64,000 nucleotides of DNA. Source: Cohnella abietis (GTDB taxonomy: Bacteria > Bacillota > Bacilli > Paenibacillales > Paenibacillaceae). How positions within the stretch are numbered: position 1 is the first letter of the stretch; each line of letters starts with the position of its first letter. The notes below the pieces were generated by a model. The model saw only the letters and a list, made by a program, of their open reading frames with translations. It was not told the origin of the DNA and ran no database searches. Position numbers and translations under genes: made by a program. Location of the stretch: the NCBI RefSeq assembly GCF_004295585.1, contig NZ_AP019400.1, positions 4,996,001-5,060,000 of the forward strand, read 5' to 3'. Below, one piece after another: positions 1 to 8,468 of the stretch.

Positions 1-242
1 GTACCTACGAATTATATTCTTTCCCTGTGTGGGGGACAACGTCAGAATGAGGGCAAACCTAGCCATCTAGACGATTAAATGGAGAGCAACCCACATGTTC
101 AGCCCTCGCACGATGATTATCGCTCGCTTTCCTTTCATTTTCGTCGAAAATGAGAGATACTTGATGGAAATTAAGGTAGTAGTTAGCTAGAACCAACTGT
201 ATACGTTTACTTGAGCTTCTTTTGCAAAGGGAGAGATGATTT

Positions 243-1967
243 TTGAACTCACTTACTTCAAATCAATTGGATAGACGCTGGATATGGGCAGCTACCGTTG
301 GACTAATCCTATTCTTGCTTATACAAGTATTCCCCGTTACCGGGCAATTGTTTACAACTGAAATCCAAAACGTGATGACACGATCTGAAGCAAAAAATAA
401 AGCATTAGATTTGGCAGCTTCAAAATTCGGAATTAAGTCTGAACAAGTGCAGGAAGCAACTGTGACCCATTTGTCTGATAGCAACGCTGTAGCCTATTTA
501 TCCAAGTATAATTTCATGAAAACAGCCGATAAGCTCTGGACCCAAGCTACGCCAACGGACGTTTACGCCGTAAAGCTGCTGTTGAAAGATAGTCAGGATG
601 CTTTACTGATTTCGCTCAATATGGAAAATGGAAAGCTTGTTGCTTGGAAGTTTGTTGGTAACAACGAACTCAATTCTGTAAGCTCTCGCTCAAAAGCGAA
701 TATTACCGATGAATCCGTCAGCTCTGCCCTACAATATGCTGAATTCTGGGGAATTCCAGCGGCTGAATGGACATGGGATGAAAGTCGTTCTGACAAGAGC
801 AGCATGACATTCCTATCCCGTGAAGGCAACATCGGTGAAACACAGCTATGGCTGAAGGTTGTTGTTCCCGAAGGATTTAGCGCTCTTAAATCATCCAATC
901 CCCCTTGGATTGGAGGCTCAATTGAATACGGAGTGGACTTACCCAAATCCTTTACCTCTTACTTAAAAAACCAAGAAAGCTTAGCTTCAAAGCTATCTAT
1001 GTACGGATTTATTTTACCGCAGATCATTCTGTTCGTTCTCGCTATCATCTATGTGGGAAGTTATGGTGGCCAAACTTCTTATCTGAGAGGAATATTCCTT
1101 TCTGCTGTATATTTTGTGCTTTATGCAGGTATTACGTTTAACATGGTTCCAGGTTTAAGGGCTAGCCTATGGAAATCCGGGAATATCAGTGTTGACGTGA
1201 ACACGGCGATAATCATTACAAGTATTATTATGTATGGTGCTATGGCTGTTCTCACCTATTTCTCCGCTGTTGCAGGAGACGGCTTGTGGAAATCTATGGG
1301 ACATTCTCTTTGGCCAAGGTGGAAAGAAGCAGGCTACGGTATCACGGTGCTTAAAAGTATGCGAGTAGGTTATTTCTTGGCTTTTATCCTTCTCGGAGCG
1401 CAATCCCTTATTTTATTGATTTTGGAGAAAACGTTAGGCTCGTTCTCCTCTTCGGATGCATCCCAGTCTATGTACAATATGACTATTCCATTGTTACTTC
1501 CTTTACTCGCATGGTGTGCGGGTATATCAGAAGAGCTCCAAAGCCGTTTGTTAGGTATCGGCTTATTCCGTAAATGGCTCGTCGGAGGTGCGCGAAAAAT
1601 ACTTGGTCGAGAGCCGTCGCGAAGAACCGCGGTCACTCTTACACTTATAGCGATGATTCCACCGGGTTTGTTGTGGGCTATGGGTCATGTCGGTTATGCG
1701 ATTTATCCCGTCTATACTCGTCTTATAGAGCTCGTTATTATGGCTATTCTGTTTGGTTGGTTTATGCTGCGTTTTGGCATTATGACAGTGATTTTTGCCC
1801 ATGTTACACTCGACGCCATATTGATGGGCATGCAGATGATGTTCGATGGTCTCCCAGGCGATTTCTTCGCCGGAGCATTCAGCCTTATCATGCCAGGGCT
1901 AGCTGGAATAGTTATCTGGTGGCTTCATGGTGTAATTAAAGGGAAGCCCAAGCCTACGGCTGTTTAG
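243..1967 (+). CDS. CPBP-family intramembrane metalloprotease
   Basis: A 574-residue membrane protein with a TTG start preceded by GGGAGAG. It has one N-terminal membrane segment (about residues 14-32), an extracytoplasmic region of about 220 residues, then many hydrophobic segments. The C-terminal third carries the CPBP (CAAX protease/bacteriocin-processing, Rce1-like) signature: E430-E431 with R435 (EELQSR), H482, and a last helix ending H520-x3-D524. These are the metal-binding and catalytic positions of the family, so it is probably an active membrane protease. The substrate is unknown. The large N-terminal domain makes it longer than the usual 200-300-residue member. It converges on uvrC across a repeat array and has no operon partner in the window. 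Confidence 0.85.
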   Translation: MNSLTSNQLDRRWIWAATVGLILFLLIQVFPVTGQLFTTEIQNVMTRSEAKNKALDLAASKFGIKSEQVQEATVTHLSDSNAVAYLSKYNFMKTADKLWTQATPTDVYAVKLLLKDSQDALLISLNMENGKLVAWKFVGNNELNSVSSRSKANITDESVSSALQYAEFWGIPAAEWTWDESRSDKSSMTFLSREGNIGETQLWLKVVVPEGFSALKSSNPPWIGGSIEYGVDLPKSFTSYLKNQESLASKLSMYGFILPQIILFVLAIIYVGSYGGQTSYLRGIFLSAVYFVLYAGITFNMVPGLRASLWKSGNISVDVNTAIIITSIIMYGAMAVLTYFSAVAGDGLWKSMGHSLWPRWKEAGYGITVLKSMRVGYFLAFILLGAQSLILLILEKTLGSFSSSDASQSMYNMTIPLLLPLLAWCAGISEELQSRLLGIGLFRKWLVGGARKILGREPSRRTAVTLTLIAMIPPGLLWAMGHVGYAIYPVYTRLIELVIMAILFGWFMLRFGIMTVIFAHVTLDAILMGMQMMFDGLPGDFFAGAFSLIMPGLAGIVIWWLHGVIKGKPKPTAV

Positions 1968-2129
1968 AGTAATTAGGCTGAGTTCCTCCTTTCAGTTACC
2001 GTCACTCTCTGTAGCCTTTCCCACCGCCATCTTTTTGACAAATTAGATTGCCGGCTGTAGCTAGCTTAGCTCGTGGGAGTTCCAGAAGGGTTTTTAATGT
2101 TTGACCACAAACGAAAATTTAACATTTGC

Positions 2130-2455
2130 GCGCTGGCTGGGGTGTTAGTGAACGGTGGGTTCTCTATTGTTACTTTTTTCTCGCTGGCGGGAGTCTTAGT
2201 GAACGGTGGGTTCTCTATTGTTACTTTTTTCGCGCTGGCGGGGGTGTTAGTGAACGGTGGGTTCTCTATTGCCACTTTTTTCGCGCTGGCGGGGGTGTTA
2301 GTGAACGGTGGGTTCTCTATTGTCACTTTTTTCGCGCTGGCGGGGGTGTTAGTGAACGGTGGGTTCTCTATTATTACTTTTTTCGCGCTGGCGCGGGTGT
2401 TAGTGAACGGTGGGTTCTCTATTGTCACTTTTTTCGCGCTGGCGGGGTCTTAGTG
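2130..2455. repeat. 51-bp tandem repeat array, family A (copy 1)
   Basis: Six full 51-bp units begin at 2130, 2181, 2232, 2283, 2334 and 2385, followed by a 20-bp partial unit. Each unit contains TTAGTGAACG, four variable bases, GTTCTCTAT, then a T-rich tract and GCGCTGGCGG. Units differ by only a few substitutions. Read in frame they give a 17-residue periodic peptide on either strand, but there is no ribosome-binding site, so I treat the array as non-coding. The same core and the same period occur in the array at 60773-61434. Confidence 0.95.
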
Positions 2456-2462
2456 GATAAGA

Positions 2463-2491
2463 AGCTGCACATAATTACTTATGTGACAGCT
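2463..2491 (-). terminator. Probable terminator of uvrC
   Basis: AGCTGCACATAA pairs with TTATGTG(A)CAGCT, with one bulged base and a four-base loop. On the minus strand it is followed by TTCTTATCC. It lies 23 bp beyond the uvrC stop codon. The T-tract is modest. Confidence 0.6.
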
Positions 2492-2514
2492 CCTATTGTT
2501 AAACACTCTGTATA

Positions 2515-4542
2515 TTACTCAACGTTCAAAGCTTCGAGAATGCGAGTAGCGAGGGCTTCGCCAATGGATACAGCCTTGAAGTCATCAATAGCTGCTTCCT
2601 TAATCGCCTTTAATGAGCCGAAATGACTCAGAAGCTGCTTACGTCTCTTCTCCCCGATACCAGGAATCGAATCCAGCTTAGATGCAATCATCGACTTAGC
2701 CCGCTTCTCACGGTGAAAGGTGATCGCGAAACGGTGAACCTCATCTTGAATTCTTTGAAGCAAATAAAACTCTTGGCTGTCACGTGGCAATGGAACTACT
2801 TCAGGTGGATCCCCGACGAGCAACTGTGCTGTCCTATGCTTGGCATCTTTAGCTAAACCGCACACGGGGACGTTCATGCCAAGCTCATTAGTAAGCACAT
2901 CCAGTACGGATGCAATATGACCTTTACCGCCATCCACCACGATGAGATCCGGTAACGACTGCCCTTCCTTGAGCACCCTTTCATACCGACGACGCACAAC
3001 TTCTCTCATTGTTTCGTAGTCATCAGGTCCTTGCACGGTTTTTACATTATATTTACGGTACTCCTTCTTGTCAGGCTTACCGTTTGTAAATACGACCATC
3101 GCCGACACTGGTGATGACCCCTGCATGTTCGAGTTATCGAACGCCTCGATCCTATTAGCACTTGGAATACCAATCCAATTGGCTAACCCTTCAACGGCCT
3201 TCACAGTGCGTGATTCGTCCCGTTCAATTAACCGAAACTTTTCCTCTAGTGCAACTCGAGAATTATCGCAGGCCATTGTAATAAGATGACGCTTTGTCCC
3301 TCTTCTAGGAACAGCTACCTTAATTTTAAGCCAACGGCGCAAAGATTCTCCAACCTCTGCTGCTTCTCCCTCCTCAACGGAGTCCTCCGTCACAGCACCG
3401 TCTCCATAAGCTTCTCTTTCCTCAGCGACAGCTAACGGCAACACTTTTGCTCCTTCTGACTCAAGATCAGCTAACGGCAACACTTCTGCGCTGTCTGACT
3501 CACGACCAGCTAACGGCAACACCGCTGCACTGTCTACCGCAGAGCCCTCAGTTGGCTGCTCTCCTCCTGCTTCGGGTGGTGGCGGTAGAAGCATCTCACG
3601 AGGGAGCGCAGGGTTATCGCTATAATATTGAGTAACATAGCTTAGAAAGTCCTCGTAGGCTTCACCATAGTACGGGAAAACTGATGCATGTCGTTGAATC
3701 ATTTTACCTTGGCGCATATATAGAATTTGTACGCACATCCAACCTTTATCAACCGCATAGCCAAACACATCCCGATCCATCGCATCGCTCATGTTGATCG
3801 TCTGCTTTTCCATTAGAGCTTCAATAGCCACGATCTGGTCACGATACTCCCTGGCCCTTTCAAACTCCAGCCCTTCGGCAGCAACTTCCATCTTATGCTT
3901 GAGATCCTTCTTGATTTCTGTATGGCCTCCATTTAGAAACCGAGAAATCTCGCCAATCATCTCGTCGTAAACGGACTGTTCTACCGGATATTCGCATGGC
4001 GCCACGCATTGCCCTAAATGATAATAAAGACATACCTTCTCCGGCAATGTATTGCATTTACGCAAAGGGTACAACCTATCCAGTAGCTTCTTCGTCTCCT
4101 GAGCCGCGTAAGCGTTCGGATAAGGGCCGAAATACTTCCCTTTATCCTTAACGATCCTCCGGGTAACCTCAAGCTTAGGATGAGCCTCGTGCGTTATTTT
4201 GAGATAAGGGAAAGACTTATCGTCCTTCAGCAGTACATTATAACGTGGAAAATGCTCTTTAATAAGATTACACTCAAGAATTAGCGATTCCGTATTGCTT
4301 GCTGTGACGATATATTCGAAGTCTCGGATTTCCGAAACCAGCTTTTGTGTTTTACCATCGTGGCTTCCAGAAAAATAAGAACGCACACGATTTTTCAGCA
4401 CCTTAGCCTTACCTACGTAGATAATTTTTCCTTCTTCATTTTTCATTAAATAGCAGCCTGGCTGATCAGGAAGAAGGGCTAGCTTATGACGAATGTTTTC
4501 CATCGCCTTATCACGATCAATGATTGGTGGCAGGATGTCCAT
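2515..4542 (-). CDS. uvrC: Excinuclease ABC subunit C
   Basis: UvrC makes both incisions around bulky DNA lesions in nucleotide excision repair, with UvrA and UvrB. From the ATG at 4542 the protein has 675 residues. It shows the GIY-YIG nuclease start (PGCYLM, about 27-32; IIYVGKAK, about 40-47), four clustered cysteines typical of the UvrC iron-sulfur site (KCNTLPEKVC...GQCVAPC), a UVR segment, the C-terminal RNase H-like endonuclease and a final helix-hairpin-helix region (SIPGIGEKRRKQLL). I chose 4542 because AGGAGG lies 8 bases upstream; the GTG at 4551 overlaps that Shine-Dalgarno. It is about 75 residues longer than B. subtilis UvrC because of an acidic, Ala/Glu-rich insertion before the C-terminal nuclease, partly built from 39-bp repeats. 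Confidence 0.97.
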   Translation of the reverse strand: MDILPPIIDRDKAMENIRHKLALLPDQPGCYLMKNEEGKIIYVGKAKVLKNRVRSYFSGSHDGKTQKLVSEIRDFEYIVTASNTESLILECNLIKEHFPRYNVLLKDDKSFPYLKITHEAHPKLEVTRRIVKDKGKYFGPYPNAYAAQETKKLLDRLYPLRKCNTLPEKVCLYYHLGQCVAPCEYPVEQSVYDEMIGEISRFLNGGHTEIKKDLKHKMEVAAEGLEFERAREYRDQIVAIEALMEKQTINMSDAMDRDVFGYAVDKGWMCVQILYMRQGKMIQRHASVFPYYGEAYEDFLSYVTQYYSDNPALPREMLLPPPPEAGGEQPTEGSAVDSAAVLPLAGRESDSAEVLPLADLESEGAKVLPLAVAEEREAYGDGAVTEDSVEEGEAAEVGESLRRWLKIKVAVPRRGTKRHLITMACDNSRVALEEKFRLIERDESRTVKAVEGLANWIGIPSANRIEAFDNSNMQGSSPVSAMVVFTNGKPDKKEYRKYNVKTVQGPDDYETMREVVRRRYERVLKEGQSLPDLIVVDGGKGHIASVLDVLTNELGMNVPVCGLAKDAKHRTAQLLVGDPPEVVPLPRDSQEFYLLQRIQDEVHRFAITFHREKRAKSMIASKLDSIPGIGEKRRKQLLSHFGSLKAIKEAAIDDFKAVSIGEALATRILEALNVE
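3430..3535 (-). repeat. 39-bp in-frame repeats inside uvrC
   Basis: Units start at 3430 and 3469, with a 28-bp partial unit at 3508. Each begins AGCTAACGGCAACAC on the plus strand. They encode a 13-residue acidic motif (containing VLPLA) in the linker before the UvrC C-terminal nuclease domain. The length keeps the reading frame. Confidence 0.9.
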
Positions 4543-4672
4543 GTTCGACACCTCCTATAGACATAGCCGGGTCAGAACACCCGTTCCTCCCATTGTAGCA
4601 CAGCAGCGAGCTCAATGGTTTCACTGAATTACACGATGTCGCAAACTTGTCACCAGCACAATGAAGGAATAC

Positions 4673-4702
4673 TTTACAACAAAAAGAAATGTTGGTTATA
4701 CT
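4673..4702 (+). promoter_or_regulatory. Predicted sigma-A promoter of small membrane gene
   Basis: TTTACA at 4673-4678, an 18-bp spacer, and TATACT at 4697-4702. The start codon of the 48-residue gene is 32 bp further on. Confidence 0.5.
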
Positions 4703-4733
4703 ATAGTTATCGAATGTGTCAGGAGGCTTCCCA

Positions 4734-4880
4734 ATGGAAAACGTTACAGATCCCCGGCAGCACATCAACGAAGAGCCGCGCGATGATTTAATGGACACAG
4801 CTATCGGCTTTGGAGTCATGTTTGGCTTCATGTTCGTTGTATTTACTGCAGCGGTTGTTATTAAATTCGTTATTACTTAA
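4734..4880 (+). CDS. Small membrane protein, YqzM-like
   Basis: A 48-codon gene with AGGAGG at 4721-4726, 7 bases before the ATG. The first 20 residues are polar and acidic (ENVTDPRQHINEEPRDDL). The rest is one hydrophobic segment with a glycine/phenylalanine-rich start (GFGVMFGFMF) and a terminal IKFVIT. Length, the Asp before the GF motif and the single helix resemble the YqzM family of small Bacillales membrane proteins, whose function is unknown. It has its own promoter and a strong terminator, so it is a single-gene unit divergent from uvrC. Confidence 0.75.
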   Translation: MENVTDPRQHINEEPRDDLMDTAIGFGVMFGFMFVVFTAAVVIKFVIT

Positions 4881-4895
4881 GAATCGTACAAGAAG

Positions 4896-4930
4896 GGCTG
4901 CCCATAACTATGGGCAGCCTGTTTGCTTTT
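4896..4930 (+). terminator. Rho-independent terminator
   Basis: GGCTGCCCATA (4896-4906) pairs perfectly with TATGGGCAGCC (4909-4919), followed by a T-rich tract. It lies 16 bp after the small membrane gene. Confidence 0.85.
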
Positions 4931-5093
4931 TCCACTAATATTCCATTAATAATAATCACACAAAAATGGCGCTGGAATAGTGAAGCGCACCCCCTGAATT
5001 TCATCGGATTAACCTTACAGGTTTCCAAAGCTAATTCCAAGAGGGTACTTCACAATTCCTGCACCACTATTTTTAAAGCATTATTAATACGGT

Positions 5094-5282
5094 TTATGCT
5101 TCATTTTGACGTTGATTGACTACGCGTATGGAGGAATCATCGTAACGCTTGCGTTCCTTACGCTCAATCTGAACGATTCTGCCATCATGAACAACGATAT
5201 TGACTTCTCCATACTCCAATCCATTGACCTGCTCAGCTATGCGGCCCAGCCAACGGTCATCCACCTCTACCGGTTTCGCCAT
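5094..5282 (-). CDS. yezD: YezD family (DUF2292) small protein
   Basis: A 62-residue protein starting at the ATG at 5282, chosen because GGGAGGG sits 7 bases upstream. The core (WLGRIAEQVNGLEYGEVNIVVH, then DGRIVQIERKE) fits the DUF2292/YezD family, which is often found next to sulfate or cysteine genes and has no proven biochemical role. Here it is the last gene of a sulfate-uptake operon, 34 bp after cysW. Position and family suggest a part in sulfur metabolism; this is inference. Confidence 0.8.
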   Translation of the reverse strand: MAKPVEVDDRWLGRIAEQVNGLEYGEVNIVVHDGRIVQIERKERKRYDDSSIRVVNQRQNEA

Positions 5283-5316
5283 TTCGTTACCCTCCCATTT
5301 CATTCCATTGTTAAAA

Positions 5317-6192
5317 TCAGCTTTCGTGTTGTTCGCTCATACGACTTTCTAGAATCGATTTAACTACTAGAGTTATAATGGCTAACAGCATCAACATAGA
5401 AGCTACAGCGAAAGCTGCACTAAATTGGTACTCGTTGTAAACAATTTCAATATGCAGTGGCAATGTATTGGTTTCTCCTCGAATGTGACCAGATACGACG
5501 GATACAGCTCCAAATTCCCCCATCGCCCGAGCATTACAGAGAATCATTCCATACAATAGACCCCATTTAATGTTAGGCAGCGTAACCTTGAAGAATACTC
5601 TCCAGCCACGCGCACCCAAGCTAACTGCTGCTTCTTCATCTTGAACTCCCTGAGCCTCCATAAGCGGGATAAGCTCTCTAGCCACAAAGGGAAAGGTAAC
5701 GAACATTGTAGCAAGGACAATACCTGGCGTAGCGAAAATAATATTAATGTTGTGCTCGTCGAGCCAAGGGCCTAAGAAGCCTTGAGCACCAAACAGAAGC
5801 ACGTAGATAAGTCCGCTCACTACAGGAGATACTGCAAACGGAAGATCGATTAAAGTAATGAGCAGGTTTTTGCCTCGAAATTTGAATTTCGTAATGGCCC
5901 AAGCAGCCGCTACCCCAAAAATCGTATTAAGTGGAACCGCGATCCCTGCCGTTATTAGTGTTAGCCTAAGAGCTGCCATTGCATCTGGATCAGAAAGTGC
6001 ATCTACGTAAGCATGCCACCCCTTGCGAAATGATTCTGCAATAACAGATATCATTGGAAGAATCACAATGAGTCCAAGAAACAAAAGAGCAATAACTATT
6101 AATGTGTTGCGAACTGCTTTTGACTCTGTGAGATGAGGCCTAACCGGCAAGCTCTTTTTCCCTGAGCGGGGGTTCGTTACAATTCCTGCCAT
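5317..6192 (-). CDS. cysW: Sulfate ABC transporter permease CysW
   Basis: A 291-residue inner-membrane permease with six predicted segments and the binding-protein-dependent transporter EAA loop (EEAAVSLGARGWRVFFKVTLP), where the ATPase docks. With CysT it forms the channel for sulfate or thiosulfate. I chose ATG 6192 over the upstream TTG because GGAGGT lies 8 bases before it. That Shine-Dalgarno is made by the last codons and stop of cysT (AAA GGA GGT TGA), so translation of the two is probably coupled. The ATPase CysA is not in the window. Confidence 0.93.
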   Translation of the reverse strand: MAGIVTNPRSGKKSLPVRPHLTESKAVRNTLIVIALLFLGLIVILPMISVIAESFRKGWHAYVDALSDPDAMAALRLTLITAGIAVPLNTIFGVAAAWAITKFKFRGKNLLITLIDLPFAVSPVVSGLIYVLLFGAQGFLGPWLDEHNINIIFATPGIVLATMFVTFPFVARELIPLMEAQGVQDEEAAVSLGARGWRVFFKVTLPNIKWGLLYGMILCNARAMGEFGAVSVVSGHIRGETNTLPLHIEIVYNEYQFSAAFAVASMLMLLAIITLVVKSILESRMSEQHES

Positions 6193-6197
6193 ATCAC

Positions 6198-7043
6198 TCA
6201 ACCTCCTTTAACGCTGCGCAGGCGGCGATTACTCCACCTTTGCAAAACATTGATTAACAGCAGCAGTACGAATGAAATCAGAAGGAGCACGACGGCTACT
6301 GCCGCTGCCTCGCCATACTGATACTGTTCTAGCTTTGTAATGATCAGCAATGGCGCAATTTCGGTTTTCATTGGCATGTTTCCTGAGATGAATACGACCG
6401 AGCCGTATTCCCCAATTCCACGAGCGAACGCCAATGCAAAGCCAGTTAGTAAAGGTGGAATTAAATCCGGCAGGATAATCTTAAAGAATGTCCTAGCTCG
6501 GTAAGAGCCCAGTAGCACAGCCGCTTCTTCCATATCAGATTCCATGTCCTGCAAAATCGGCTGAACCGTTCGAACAACGAAAGGAATTCCGATAAAGATG
6601 AGGGCAAGTGTTATTCCGATAGGAGTATAAGCAACCTTAACGCCTAAAGGCTCCAATAGCGATCCAACCCAGCCCTTAGGCGCGTAGATCGTTGTCAAAG
6701 CGATACCTGCAACAGCTGTCGGAAGCGCGAATGGCAAATCAATGAGACCATCAACGATTCTTTTACCTGGAAACTTGTATCTAACAAGCACCCAAGCTAG
6801 CAGCAGACCAAATACTAGATTCACTAAAGCCGCGAAGAATGCAGTCGTTAAGCTTAGCCTGTAGGAGGCCACGACCCTAGGATCGGAAACAGTGTCCCAC
6901 CACTCCGAGGGGGAAAGGTCAGCCGACTTGATAACAAGCGCAGCCAACGGTATGAGTACGATCAAACTTAGATATAGGACTGAAAATCCCAAAGTGATCG
7001 ATAACCCAGGTAATACCCTATCTTTTTTACGAAGTAATGTCAT
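6198..7043 (-). CDS. cysT: Sulfate ABC transporter permease CysT
   Basis: A 281-residue membrane protein with six predicted helices and the EAA cytoplasmic loop (EEAAVLLGSYRARTFFKIILP). It is the partner of CysW in sulfate/thiosulfate uptake. It lies 33 bp after the binding-protein gene. The ribosome-binding site is weak (GAGGAG 13 bases away, GGCGGG 4 bases away), which fits reliance on upstream translation. Confidence 0.93.
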   Translation of the reverse strand: MTLLRKKDRVLPGLSITLGFSVLYLSLIVLIPLAALVIKSADLSPSEWWDTVSDPRVVASYRLSLTTAFFAALVNLVFGLLLAWVLVRYKFPGKRIVDGLIDLPFALPTAVAGIALTTIYAPKGWVGSLLEPLGVKVAYTPIGITLALIFIGIPFVVRTVQPILQDMESDMEEAAVLLGSYRARTFFKIILPDLIPPLLTGFALAFARGIGEYGSVVFISGNMPMKTEIAPLLIITKLEQYQYGEAAAVAVVLLLISFVLLLLINVLQRWSNRRLRSVKGG

Positions 7044-7076
7044 TTGCCCGCCTAAACTCCTCTTCCCGGCCCAATG

Positions 7077-8168
7077 TTAGGAACCCGGTTTATATATTTG
7101 GTCAAACGTTCCACCATCTGAGAAATGCTTAGCTTGTGCTTCTTTCCAGCCACCGAAGTCATCGTCTATTGTCAGCAAATTCAATTCGGCGAATTGATCC
7201 TTGTACTTGTCTACAACGGATTGAAGACGCGGTCTGTAAAAGTTTTTGGCTGCAATTTCCTGACCTTGCTCTGTATAAAGATACTTGAGATATTCTTCTG
7301 CAGCTGCACGAGTACCTTTCTTGTCTACATTCTTATCAACGATCGCAACAGGGGGTTCAGCCAATATGCTGATTGAAGGCGTAACGATTTCAAACTTATC
7401 ACCGAATTCCTTAATCGCCAGATAAGCTTCGTTCTCCCATGCCAGCAGCACATCTCCGATTCCTTTTTCTACGAAGGTTGCCGTTGATCCGCGTGCTCCC
7501 GTATCCAGAACAGGTACGTTATTGAACAGTTTCTTTATAAAATCAAGCGTCTGCGGCTCATCATAACCTAATGTCTTAGTTGCATAGCCCCAAGCCGCTA
7601 GGTAATTCCAGCGAGCTCCGCCAGATGTCTTCGGATTCGGAGTAATGACTTGCGTGCCTTCCTTGATCAAATCTCCCCAGTCCTTGATTCCTTTGGGATT
7701 GCCTTTACGAACAAGGAATACAATGGTTGAAGTATAAGGAGTGCTGTTTTGTTCAAAAGATTTCTGCCAGTCGGCCTTTAGCTGACCCTTCTCCGCTATA
7801 GCATCAATGTCATAACCAAGTGCTAAGGTAACAACGTCCGCCGGTAAGCCATCTATAACAGAACGGGCTTGTTTGCCTGAACCGCCATGGGATTGCTTAA
7901 TCGTAATTTTACCGCCTGTTTTTTCTTTCCAATATAGTGCAAAGCTCTTATTAAACTCTTCATATAGTTCGCGTGTCGGGTCGTACGAAACGTTCAGTAG
8001 CTCAATTGGATCAGGTACTTTTCCAGACTCATTTGCACTTGGACTAGCTCCGGAGTTAGATGAAGATTCATTATTGCTATTACTTTTCGATCCGCAAGCA
8101 GACAACACAGCGACTAGCAATGTCATAATCAGAATCACGCGGAGGTTTTTAAATGTTTTCATTTTCAT
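7077..8168 (-). CDS. Sulfate-binding lipoprotein
   Basis: Extracellular sulfate/thiosulfate receptor, first gene of the operon. From ATG 8168 it has 363 residues; a second ATG at 8162 has better spacing (9) from GAGGGG, so either may be used. A lipoprotein signal ends LSAC with C25 as the lipidated residue, followed by a Ser/Asn-rich tether. The mature part begins with the family signature (NVSYDPTRELYEEFN) and contains the conserved VTLALGYDID and SGGARWNYLAAWGYA segments. The upstream region has a good promoter but no SAM riboswitch or T-box that I can recognise. Confidence 0.93.
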   Translation of the reverse strand: MKMKTFKNLRVILIMTLLVAVLSACGSKSNSNNESSSNSGASPSANESGKVPDPIELLNVSYDPTRELYEEFNKSFALYWKEKTGGKITIKQSHGGSGKQARSVIDGLPADVVTLALGYDIDAIAEKGQLKADWQKSFEQNSTPYTSTIVFLVRKGNPKGIKDWGDLIKEGTQVITPNPKTSGGARWNYLAAWGYATKTLGYDEPQTLDFIKKLFNNVPVLDTGARGSTATFVEKGIGDVLLAWENEAYLAIKEFGDKFEIVTPSISILAEPPVAIVDKNVDKKGTRAAAEEYLKYLYTEQGQEIAAKNFYRPRLQSVVDKYKDQFAELNLLTIDDDFGGWKEAQAKHFSDGGTFDQIYKPGS

Positions 8169-8468
8169 ACACCCCTCAATATTGGTAAACAAGTACTCTT
8201 TGACTCCGGATGGCCAACCCGGTCGCCTATTCAATTAAATCCTACCCGTTTTATAATTCCTACCTGTTTAGTTGGTATTGGAGCAATAATAACAGGTGAC
8301 ATTGCTTACTGTCAATAACTGCTATAATAAAAATTGATAAATAATTTTTTCCAAATAAAATGTCTTCTTCTCTTTCGTTAGATGGAACATTAATTTCAGA
8401 AAAAGTTAGCGAAATTTTGCATCATATAACGCAAAAAAACTCCCCAAATTCAGAGAGTTTTTCTATAT
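8169..8468 (-). promoter_or_regulatory. Sulfate operon promoter region
   Basis: On the minus strand TTGACA (8310-8315) and TATTAT (8286-8291) are separated by 18 bp. Downstream of it are two similar elements, GGTAGGAATTA and GGTAGGATTTA, about 20 bp apart, which could be operator half-sites for a cysteine-responsive regulator; the regulator is not identified. The 8400-8468 end holds the dnaI terminator. Confidence 0.5.
8433..8464 (-). terminator. Terminator of dnaI
   Basis: On the minus strand a hairpin of AAACTC and GAGTTT is followed by a run of seven T (plus-strand A-run at 8433-8439). It lies just downstream of dnaI. Confidence 0.7.

Larger units (their letters stand above)
1968..2514. 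other. Convergent intergenic region with repeat array
   Basis: This 547-bp gap lies between the 3' ends of the CPBP protease gene and uvrC. Most of it is the 51-bp tandem array at 2130-2455. The remainder holds the probable uvrC terminator near 2463-2491. I see no supported gene: the long open frames on both strands arise because the repeat length is a multiple of three. Confidence 0.8.

Noticed and set aside
2130..2455. CRISPR array
   Set aside because: Units are contiguous with no unique spacers, and there are no cas genes. The same applies to the other arrays.
2066..2626. Open frames of 120-166 codons on both strands over the first repeat array
   Set aside because: They consist of the 51-bp unit, whose length is a multiple of three; no ribosome-binding site or non-repeat domain.
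4517..4831. 104-codon minus-strand frame upstream of uvrC
   Set aside because: Covers the uvrC start and the antisense of the small membrane gene, which has far better signals.
8169..8350. SAM riboswitch upstream of the sulfate operon
   Set aside because: I looked for S-box conserved segments and a terminator hairpin and found neither.
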